From Amycolatopsis rhizosphaerae (GTDB lineage: Bacteria > Actinomycetota > Actinomycetes > Mycobacteriales > Pseudonocardiaceae), in contig NZ_VJWX01000013.1 in NCBI RefSeq assembly GCF_007713715.1, positions 1 to 36,279 on the forward strand: a stretch of 36,279 bases of DNA, given 5' to 3'. The stretch's first letter is position 1; each line of letters opens with the position of its first letter. A model generated the notes under the pieces. The model saw only the letters and a list, made by a program, of their open reading frames with translations, searched no databases and was not told the origin of the DNA. Shown here one piece after another: positions 30,701 through 36,279 of the stretch. The position numbers and the translations under genes were made by a program.

Positions 30701-33329
30701 CACGTCCCGCGAACCACGCGTCCAGGTCGCCCGCGCCGGAGGCGGCGAGGGCGGCCGTGGCCACGGCGTGGCGCCGCGGGTGCCCGCTGTCGAGTGAGAA
30801 CACCGGTACCTCCGGCACGATGACACGGGCCAGGTCGGTCAGTGTCGTGCCGGGGCCTGCCTCCACCAGGAGGTCGCAGCGCCGCGCGACCTCACGCGTC
30901 GCCTCCTCGAAGCGCACCGGGCTGGTCATCTGGCCGCCAAACAGTGCCCTCAGGTCGGTGTTCGAGGTCAGGACGCGGCCGGTGACCGTCGAGAACACGG
31001 GCCGTCCGACCGGGGAGAACGAGACGGCCGCCAGCTCGGCGCGCCATGGTTCGACCACGCCGGTCATCGCCGTGCTGTGGAACCCGTGCGACACGGGCAG
31101 CGCGATGGCTGGCACATCCTGGGCGCGGGCCCGGAGCACGAGCTGGTCGAGGTCCGCGACCAGCCCGGACACGGTGGTCTGTGCCGGGCCGTTGAAGCCC
31201 GCGATCTCCACGTCCAGCCCTTCGGTGAGCGCGGTGGCCCGCTCCGCGTCCACGCCGATCGCGACCATGCCGGTGCCGGTCCGGCCGTGTTCGGCCATCA
31301 CACGGCCGCGCACAACGGCCAGCCGGAGGCCGGCGGCCGGATCGATGGCCCCCGCCCACACCAGTGCGCTGATCTCGCCGAGGCTGTGCCCGGTCGCGGC
31401 CACCGGCCGGCAGCCGCATGCGTCCAGCCACGCCAGCGCGGCCAGCGACTGGCGCACGATCGCCGGCTGGGCGACGGCGGTGTCGCAAGAGTCGTCCACG
31501 AGCCGCACGCCGGTGGCGGCGGGCACGTCCAGACCGTCGGCCCACGTGCCGAGGGCCGCGCGGACCGGCGCGGCCTGGCCGGGCAGTAGCAGGCCCACCC
31601 GGGGCGCCGGACCGGAGGTGAGCACCACACCCGCACCTTCGTCCAGCAAGAACCGGCCGTCCCAGGTCCTCAGGTGGTCACGCGCGGCGGTGGCCGCGCC
31701 GTGCAGGCGGTCCGGGGTGTCGGCGACGAGCGCGCACCGTACCGCGCCCGCACCACGGCGGGACGCGTGCCGGGTGGCGGCCAGGTCGTGCAGTTCGGCG
31801 GAGGACAGCACCGGCGCGAGTTCCGCGAACTCGCCGGCCAGCGCCGCCAACGCCGCGGAATCGCCCGCGTCCAGCAGCACGATGTCGTGCCGGGGCAGGT
31901 GTCGGCTGAGCGCGGCCACCCGCCGCGGCAGTTCCCCGGCCGGCCGTGCGGGCAGGCCACGCAGGACGACGTGGGCGTTGACGCCGCCGAAACCCGTCGA
32001 CGACACGGAGGCCAGCGGTGTGGGCGTGAGCCAGGGTTCCACCTCGTCCAGTACCCGCAGCGGCGTGCCGGCACGGGCCAGCAACTCGTGCGGCCGCTCC
32101 ACCCCGGTGGTGGGCGGCAGCACGCGGTGGTGCACGGCCAACGTGGCCTTGATCAACCCGGCCACGCCGGCCGCCGCCTTCGTGTGGCCGATGTTGGCCT
32201 TGATCGAGCCGAGCGCCGCCCGGGCCGCGCCGTCGCCACGCACCGCGGCGAGCGCGGTGAGCTCGACCTCGTCACCGACCTTCGTGCCGGTGCCGTGGCC
32301 TTCGACGAGTTCGACGGAGTCCGGCACCACCCCGGCCATCCGGTACGCCCGGGTCATGGCCAGCTCCTGCCCGTAGGGCCGGGGCCGGATGAGCCCGCCG
32401 GAGCCGTCGGACGAGGTTCCCCAACCCGTGAGGACCGCATAGGTGCGCAACCCTGCCCGCTCGGCCTCCTCGGCGCGCATGAGTGCCACGACACCGCAGC
32501 CCTCGCCGGGGAGGAATCCGGTCGGCGACTGGTCGTAGACCCGCATCTCGTCGACCGCGAGCGCGCCGGTCCTGGCGAAACCGACCAGTTCGAACGGATC
32601 GAGGCTGAGGTCGACCCCGCCCGCGAGCGCGAAGTCGAGATCGCCGGCGAGCAGCGCACCGCAGGCCGTTATGACGGACAGCAGGCTGGATGCGCACGCC
32701 CCGTCGACGGTGAAGCCGGAACCGTGGAAGTCGAAGTGGTTGCACACCCTGCCGGCGATCGTGTTCGACAGCGCGCCGGCGAGCGTCTCGTCGCCCGGTG
32801 TGGGGAACGGGTCGCACACGAAGTCGCGCAGGAGTGTGAGCGCCCGCGCGCCGCTGTCGCCGTTGATCCCCGCGCCCTCCAGCGCCGCTGCGGCGGCGCG
32901 GCGGATGAACGGCCACCGCAACCGCAGCTGCGCGGCCCGGGAGAACTCGCCGGTCAACGAGTTGCCGAAGAGCACACCGACCCGGTCCCGGTCGAGCCCG
33001 CCGCCGTCCGTGAACCCGGCGTCGACCAGTGCGTCGGCCGCCGTCTCGAGCGCGAGCCAGTGCGTGTGGTCCACCGCGCGGTGCAGCGGGCCGGGCACCC
33101 CGAAGCGCTCGCGGTCGAACCGCCAGTCCCGCAGCAGGCCGGCACGGGTGAGGTAGGTGCGGTCGGGGTCGTCCGCCGCGCCGAGGTAGGTCCGCGACAG
33201 GCGGTATTCCGGAATCCGCCGGAACCCGCGCCGCCGCCCGAGCACGGTCTCCCACAGCTTCGCCGGCGAGTCGGCGTCGGGGTACCGGCACGCCATCCCG
33301 ACGATCGCGACCCCGGCCGGCGAGTTCAC
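27780..33329 (-). CDS. pksE: Enediyne iterative type I polyketide synthase PksE
   Basis: The 1849-residue protein has the enediyne domain order. KS: C212 in DGACASS, H345 in EGHGTG, H382 in NIGHTK. AT-like: S649 in GHSLGE and H751 in SHGFHS. ACP: S964 in DLHLNSL. KR: LVTGGADG at 1173-1180, S1299, Y1312. DH: H1441 in EHRVDGVPVLP. The last about 105 residues correspond to the phosphopantetheinyl transferase (PPTase) domain but are degenerate: the Asp/Glu motif reads GLAWG and the later Glu-Lys helix reads AAGRTALTRLG. It makes a linear conjugated polyene, the first warhead intermediate. GTG at 33329 overlaps the unbU stop as GTGA; a longer open frame upstream is the shadow of unbU and unbV. Confidence 0.97.
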   Translation of the reverse strand: MNSPAGVAIVGMACRYPDADSPAKLWETVLGRRRGFRRIPEYRLSRTYLGAADDPDRTYLTRAGLLRDWRFDRERFGVPGPLHRAVDHTHWLALETAADALVDAGFTDGGGLDRDRVGVLFGNSLTGEFSRAAQLRLRWPFIRRAAAAALEGAGINGDSGARALTLLRDFVCDPFPTPGDETLAGALSNTIAGRVCNHFDFHGSGFTVDGACASSLLSVITACGALLAGDLDFALAGGVDLSLDPFELVGFARTGALAVDEMRVYDQSPTGFLPGEGCGVVALMRAEEAERAGLRTYAVLTGWGTSSDGSGGLIRPRPYGQELAMTRAYRMAGVVPDSVELVEGHGTGTKVGDEVELTALAAVRGDGAARAALGSIKANIGHTKAAAGVAGLIKATLAVHHRVLPPTTGVERPHELLARAGTPLRVLDEVEPWLTPTPLASVSSTGFGGVNAHVVLRGLPARPAGELPRRVAALSRHLPRHDIVLLDAGDSAALAALAGEFAELAPVLSSAELHDLAATRHASRRGAGAVRCALVADTPDRLHGAATAARDHLRTWDGRFLLDEGAGVVLTSGPAPRVGLLLPGQAAPVRAALGTWADGLDVPAATGVRLVDDSCDTAVAQPAIVRQSLAALAWLDACGCRPVAATGHSLGEISALVWAGAIDPAAGLRLAVVRGRVMAEHGRTGTGMVAIGVDAERATALTEGLDVEIAGFNGPAQTTVSGLVADLDQLVLRARAQDVPAIALPVSHGFHSTAMTGVVEPWRAELAAVSFSPVGRPVFSTVTGRVLTSNTDLRALFGGQMTSPVRFEEATREVARRCDLLVEAGPGTTLTDLARVIVPEVPVFSLDSGHPRRHAVATAALAASGAGDLDAWFAGRVTRPLDVGTTIELLASPCETGPAAARPPEPDVPPRASAPIEPVVADQRDAGGIAPLEVVRAHLSRTLELPPSAIRAESTLLADLHLNSLQVVQVVAAIAGVLDRKPPGPELSVVDATVADIAELLATRPPAAAREPADPPAGLADWVRAFEHRWVPAEPVGPVPEPGEWTVDAPAGHWLHSNALPGSGLAVWLEDTAPEEVARVLALVARTRPQRLLVAHSGHPAAAAIGRSAAVELGGCAVTVVDSTVDTLDPRLVVDGGYQELRVTSDGVERITTHVLRPGPDTELPLAEGDVCLVTGGADGITALCGAALARRTGCTLVLLGRSAPDTSRVTGALDAFGVPAHYVQADVTDPDDVARAVSAAGVLGPVRGLLHGAGVNTPQRMDAVTSETLRRTLAPKVTGLRLLLDAAPRLRLVVGFGSIIGRRGLPGEAEYCVANDWLRTELERAPVVPGRRYFYLEWSLWAGAGMGERMGVVDDLAAAGITPIDPDTGPDAMLRVLTDRHAPVTVLLTGRFPAGPTLAVGGHVLEPLRFTEDLPVRVPGVEAGAVASLSLGDDPYLDEHRVDGVPVLPAVLGLEAMAQAAEAAEAVADHSRRGWSFADINLHSPVVVGERGSRTVRVLALTDDGVGVRVALRDDSDGFVADRFTAAVHEAAAPPASTVPLDGFEPDDDRPHPFYGPLLFHTGRFRRLLAYDSLSAFEVRARVRAEPGERWFSDFHHQRLLLGDPGAHDAALHVLLACVPHRRALPVGADRFTVWRQPSGVLRVHAVERSHTVDDYVFDVDVVNAVGDAVARWDGLRLRAIGPVGWDEPMPVSLVGPLFSRRLIELDVAQRVELVVAAAEADGSRRDGWVTVDGPGHVLLGRADRPIGLAWGSAGLALASGADGEVIAELARKLDEPVEVAAGRIAAGRTALTRLGVGAAAPLEVNEVTDDRLAVLSGEGVAVVVARPRVAGLGEPIVAIAAGRGRHA

Positions 33330-34006
33330 GGCTTCCCCGCGGTCGCGAGCGTCGGCGTGGCCGTACCCGGTGACGAGGAGGTACCCGGCCGCCAGGACGC
33401 CGCCAGGACGCCGAGTGGCAGCAGCCAGTCGATCGCGCCGGTGGTGAGGTTGGTGAAGTGATAGGGCGGGGCGATGCCGACCCAGGGGAACAGTACGAGG
33501 ATGACCGCGATGCCGGTGTTCGACGGGTTGAGCAGGTGGCGCGGCTTCCCGTTGACCCGCAACCGAAAGAGGTACTTGCTGCCGTTTGCGACCACGACCG
33601 CGAAGATGTACGGCCACAGGGAGGCGTTGCCCCACAACAACATGCCGCAGGCGAGGCCGGTGATGTGCGCGGGCAGCAGGAAGACCGCCAGCGCCTGCGG
33701 GCCGCCGCCGTAGGCGGGCCGCACGCCGCGGGCCCACGCGTCGAGCGCCTCGAACCCCAGCGCGGTCGCGTAGCTGACCGCGATGACGATGATCGGCGCG
33801 ATCGGCGCCTGCTCGAAACCGAGCACGGTGTGGCCGAGGATGTTGAAGACGGTGATCGAGATCGCGAACCGCACCAGTGCCTTGACCCGGCGCTGTTCGG
33901 GTGTGGGGCCGGGCCGGGCGCTCGCCGACGGAACGGGCCCGCTGTCGAGCGCCTCGCCCTCGTGCCGGCCGCCGTCCAGACCCGGTGGTGTCGAGGTGGT
34001 GGTCAT
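33326..34006 (-). CDS. unbU: Enediyne cassette membrane protein E5/UnbU, C-terminally shortened
   Basis: The 226-residue protein carries the UnbU signature: NILGHTVLGFEQAPIAPI (55-72), LLPAHITGLACGMLLWGNASLWP (110-132), GKPRHLLNPSNTGIAVILVLFPWVGIAPPYHFTN (153-186) with several membrane segments. Homology stops after AIDWLLPLGVLAA (191-203); the remaining 23 residues are Ser/Thr/Pro-rich, whereas known UnbU proteins are longer, with further membrane segments. The frame is intact and both ends are coupled (ATGA with unbV, GTGA with pksE). UnbU is conserved in enediyne clusters, with no firmly established role that I know of. The shortening suggests a deletion near the 3' end. Confidence 0.88.
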   Translation of the reverse strand: MTTTSTPPGLDGGRHEGEALDSGPVPSASARPGPTPEQRRVKALVRFAISITVFNILGHTVLGFEQAPIAPIIVIAVSYATALGFEALDAWARGVRPAYGGGPQALAVFLLPAHITGLACGMLLWGNASLWPYIFAVVVANGSKYLFRLRVNGKPRHLLNPSNTGIAVILVLFPWVGIAPPYHFTNLTTGAIDWLLPLGVLAASWRPGTSSSPGTATPTLATAGKP

Positions 34007-34575
34007 CGCACTTCCGCCGTTCCGTCGGTGCCGAGCAGAATGGTTGAGCGGCCGGGTCGCACCTCGACCCGCGCCTCGTGACTCCCTTCCGCGTCACGCC
34101 AGGCGTCCGGGAAGTAGTTGCCGATGAGGAGGTCGAGGTTGCCGTCGATGTCGACCGGCACGCACCCCATCGGGGCCATGGTGGTGTCGTAGGGCAGCCC
34201 GACCGGGACGAGCCGGACCGGCGCATAACCGTCCTTTTCAGACGGTCGGGCCGGGAGCAACGTCACGGAGTCGTCTCGCGGGTCGACCAGGCACAGGTCG
34301 GCGGGGCGGCCAAGGCCGCGAAGGTCGGACAGGCCTGCCGCCGCACCGACGGAGGAGATCCAGGACCGGATGCCGCCCAGTGCGGGCGCCACCTCCCGGG
34401 GGGTGCGGGCATTCGGCGGCCCGGGGTTGACCGGTTCCGCGACGAACCGGTAGTTGTCCGCGAGCGCCCCGGCCTCCTTCTCGCTCAGGGCGGGCCGGAC
34501 GACCATCAGGCCCGCGGCCGCGCTCAAGGCCACGATGATCCCGGAGGCGAACAGTTGCCGTGCTGTGGTTCGCAT
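34003..34575 (-). CDS. unbV: Enediyne cassette protein E4/UnbV, strongly shortened
   Basis: The 190-residue protein has a hydrophobic N-terminal signal or anchor (10-30) and then typical UnbV/CRTAC1-like sequence: SWISSVGA (71-78), DLCLVDPR (93-100), TTMAPMGCVP (131-140). It then jumps to IDGNLDLLIGNYFPDA (143-158), a block that in full-length UnbV lies about 70 residues further on, and ends after 32 more residues. Family members are around 600-680 residues with several FG-GAP/VCBS-type repeats and an ASPIC/UnbV domain, so most of the protein is missing. The reading frame and the ATGA overlap with unbU are kept. It may be non-functional or a reduced form; the comparison is from memory of the family. 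Confidence 0.82.
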   Translation of the reverse strand: MRTTARQLFASGIIVALSAAAGLMVVRPALSEKEAGALADNYRFVAEPVNPGPPNARTPREVAPALGGIRSWISSVGAAAGLSDLRGLGRPADLCLVDPRDDSVTLLPARPSEKDGYAPVRLVPVGLPYDTTMAPMGCVPVDIDGNLDLLIGNYFPDAWRDAEGSHEARVEVRPGRSTILLGTDGTAEVR

Positions 34576-34580
34576 GTGGT

Positions 34581-35555
34581 TCAGTCCTCGCCGTCCGAGC
34601 CGAGGCGTTCGGCGGCCAGTTTCCGCAGCCGCTGCTTCCACCGCAGGTAGGCGTGCACGTCCATCGAGTCGGTCAGGTCCGCCGCAGCGGTGTCGCACCA
34701 CTCGGCCGCGTCTTCCGCCGACGCGCCGAGGAACCGGCCCGTCGCGCGCCGGGTGTGGGCAGGCACGGTCCCCGACCGGTACCGGGCAGCCGCGCCGAAC
34801 ACAACGCCCTGCAGGAAGTGTTCGCGGTACCGGGTGGAGAACTCGGCCAGCCGGTCGAGCGCGTCGTCGTCCGCCGCGCCGGCGTAGGCGACGGCCAGGC
34901 CGACGCCGGCCCACACGTGCGGGCGCGCTGCCGGAGCGATCCGGCCGATCTCCTCCGCGACGCCGTCGGGGTCGGCTGATTCCGCGAACCACAGCGCCCG
35001 GCCGCAGCCGGCGAGCCTGGCCTCCCAGCGCGGCCCCTGCCGTGCGGCGGCACGGCGCCGCAGTGCCTTCAGCCCTCCGAAGTAGACCTCCCCGAACCCG
35101 GAGCCGTCGAGCGCCAGCCAGCGCAGCAGGGGCTGCTCCGGCAGACGTGGCACGACCGTCACCCGCGCCGGCGTGAACAGCCAGCCCGCACCGACGTTGA
35201 TCAGGTGGACGTAACCGTCCCCCGGCCCCGCCAGCAACCGGCGCACGGCACGCGTACGGCCCGCGGTGAGAAGGTCCGCGAGGCCGGCGAACATGCCGGC
35301 GCCCTCGTAGGCGAACCCGCGCTCCTCCTCGGGAACCTGGTCGTGCAGTTCCTCGTGCGGCGCGAGCCCATGGGCCGCCGCGAGGTTGAATCCACGCAGA
35401 AAATTCCTCGCGTGTTCTTCGAGAATGGCGCGCGCCGCCGGCCGGTCGACCCGGAACCCGCGTTCCCGGAAATCCGCCATCCGCAGCGGAAGACGAAGCC
35501 ACGACGATATTTTTGACACCGTGGACGGCGCGTCGTTTCGGATCGACTCTTGCAC
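34581..35555 (-). CDS. unbL: Enediyne cassette DUF1702 protein E3/UnbL
   Basis: The 324-residue protein is a DUF1702 member, the first gene of the conserved enediyne cassette. Recognisable blocks are RGFRVDRPAARAILEEHARNFLRGFN (about 33-58), RGFAYEGAGMFAGLADLL, VHLINVGAGWLF, LDGSGFGEVYFGGLKALRR and HVWAGVGLAVAYAG; length is normal for the family. GTG at 35555 was chosen because GGGG precedes it by five bases; a GTG ten codons upstream and one about 22 codons downstream are alternatives. It heads the coupled operon unbL-unbV-unbU-pksE-tebC. Its biochemical role is not established; it is needed or conserved with the PKS in known clusters. Confidence 0.9.
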   Translation of the reverse strand: MQESIRNDAPSTVSKISSWLRLPLRMADFRERGFRVDRPAARAILEEHARNFLRGFNLAAAHGLAPHEELHDQVPEEERGFAYEGAGMFAGLADLLTAGRTRAVRRLLAGPGDGYVHLINVGAGWLFTPARVTVVPRLPEQPLLRWLALDGSGFGEVYFGGLKALRRRAAARQGPRWEARLAGCGRALWFAESADPDGVAEEIGRIAPAARPHVWAGVGLAVAYAGAADDDALDRLAEFSTRYREHFLQGVVFGAAARYRSGTVPAHTRRATGRFLGASAEDAAEWCDTAAADLTDSMDVHAYLRWKQRLRKLAAERLGSDGED

Positions 35556-36107
35556 GAATTCCCCATCCGTCGAGGCGGTTCGCACCTACCGCACATACAG
35601 CCGTTCCTACCAGCAACAACTGCCCCTGCTCAACCAGATCGGCCAACTTCACACGATCGTCGCAGAGGGCGACGGAGAGCAATCGGCGAGTGGTATCCAA
35701 AAAGGACTCGGAACGTTTTTACGGGCAGGCCGGCGACAAATCATGAAAAATATTAACAACATTTTCCCGCCGGATGCCCCGACGCATCTGTCACATCTGT
35801 CGAAAAGCGACCAGGGTCAGCGGTATTCCTTGGTGCATTCTCTGCGACCATCGGCAAATTGTCCGCCACTGTTCCACAAGCGGAACACGTGACACGAATC
35901 CCGTGTGGTGCGACGCCACGCCACGCGCCCCACAGGTCACATCGCTCTCGAAGGCCCGGGCGGGCAACCATATTTCTCTCCCAGGCCCAACGACCTCCAA
36001 GTGTCCCCGGGGGTGGTCCAACTTGTTCTAGCAGCCCGCCCAGGAGACCACAAGGTCAGGACTCCCACTTTGCCCCATTCAGCCCAGTTCACTATCGATA
36101 AATCTAA
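35556..36107. promoter_or_regulatory. 552-bp gene-free, AT-richer region upstream of the PKS cassette
   Basis: No frame here has codon use like the neighbours. The base composition is less GC-rich than elsewhere, notably at 35740-35770 and 36090-36120. A tandem 9-mer, CATCTGTCA then CATCTGTCG, lies at 35785-35802. The region should contain the promoter and operators of the unbL operon; no -35/-10 pair could be assigned with confidence. Part may also be the 3' end of the minus-strand gene that stops at 36108. Confidence 0.45.
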
Positions 36108-36279
36108 CTACCTGTCCAGCCTGTCATGAGCCACGGCGCTGCCCGCCCCGGCGAAACCCGCCGGTGCGGCGATCACCATAACCGCCGCGGCGACCGGACG
36201 GCACGGTCGGCCGTCGAGCAACGTTAGCGCGGCCAACGCGGCCGTCATCAGCACAACCGGAACGACAACGGCCTGTGGC
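36108..36279 (-). CDS. C-terminal end of a membrane protein (partial)
   Basis: On the minus strand a frame is open from the window edge to TAG at 36108-36110, giving the last 56 residues. They form two hydrophobic stretches, VVVPVVLMTAALAALTLL and VAAAVMVIAAPAGFAG, separated by DGRPCRP, and end in HDRLDR. Third codon positions are rich in G and C, as in real genes here, and no start is inside the window. It points toward the PKS cassette and may be an unrelated or cluster-associated transporter or membrane protein. Too little is visible for a family call. Confidence 0.5.
   Translation of the reverse strand, partial: PQAVVVPVVLMTAALAALTLLDGRPCRPVAAAVMVIAAPAGFAGAGSAVAHDRLDR

Noticed and set aside
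33330-34226. Upstream extension of the pksE frame giving a 2148-residue protein
   Set aside because: The added part overlaps unbU and unbV in another frame and has no domain; the GTG at 33329 with GTGA coupling fits the start of the KS domain.
35386-35892. A 168-codon plus-strand frame across the start of unbL
   Set aside because: Its first half is antisense to unbL and its second half lies in low-GC non-coding sequence; composition is not protein-like.
35753-35971. A 72-codon minus-strand frame with a CSAC motif upstream of unbL
   Set aside because: Codon use is unlike the neighbouring genes, no ribosome binding site was seen and no family is recognisable.
1-36279. CRISPR arrays, tRNA or rRNA genes, complete insertion sequences
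   Set aside because: Reading both strands showed no regularly spaced repeats, no tRNA-like cloverleaf, no rRNA sequence and no transposase; only the small MITE-like element was found.

Overview
The window is high-GC DNA with dense, tightly overlapping genes and frequent GTG starts, typical of an actinomycete; the genus cannot be read from it. It holds a large part of an enediyne antibiotic gene cluster. The diagnostic core is the minus-strand cassette unbL(E3)-unbV(E4)-unbU(E5)-pksE-tebC(E10) at 27362-35555, which builds the polyene precursor of an enediyne warhead. The surrounding genes (a UDP-aminopentose pathway, three MGT-type glycosyltransferases, sulfur-metabolism PLP enzymes, two SRPBCC proteins) point to a glycosylated, sulfur-bearing member of the calicheamicin/esperamicin type. 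That product class is an inference.

Layout. 1-7273: end of a class V PLP enzyme, two paralogous solute-binding-protein-like genes without signal peptides, and a UDP-sugar operon (UDP-glucose dehydrogenase, UDP-glucuronate decarboxylase, DegT aminotransferase). 7422-9616: an aldo/keto reductase and a convergent glycosyltransferase. 9765-13763: a plus-strand four-gene operon encoding an FGE-fold protein without the usual cysteines, a ThiS/MoaD-like protein ending in Gly-Gly, a glycosyltransferase and a B12-type radical SAM enzyme. 13826-14057: a 232-bp MITE-like element flanked by CTAG. 14058-16944: a sugar SDR and a split transketolase pair. 17074-22513: two SRPBCC resistance candidates, a glycosyltransferase, a DrrAB-type ABC exporter and a methyltransferase. 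22875-27365: two HxlR regulators, a trans-sulfuration enzyme, a methyltransferase, a SufS-type cysteine desulfurase and a 30-codon small gene. 27362-35555: the enediyne PKS cassette. 35556-36107: a gene-free AT-richer stretch. 36108-36279: the end of a membrane protein.

The genes fit one pathway: the PKS cassette makes the core; the desulfurase, trans-sulfuration enzyme, methyltransferase and perhaps the Gly-Gly carrier supply and methylate sulfur; the sugar genes and glycosyltransferases decorate the core; the ABC exporter and SRPBCC proteins protect the producer. Several cassette parts look abnormal: UnbV and UnbU appear to have lost large internal or C-terminal segments, and the C-terminal phosphopantetheinyl transferase domain of PksE lacks its expected acidic motif. 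P450s and the other enediyne accessory genes are not in the window.
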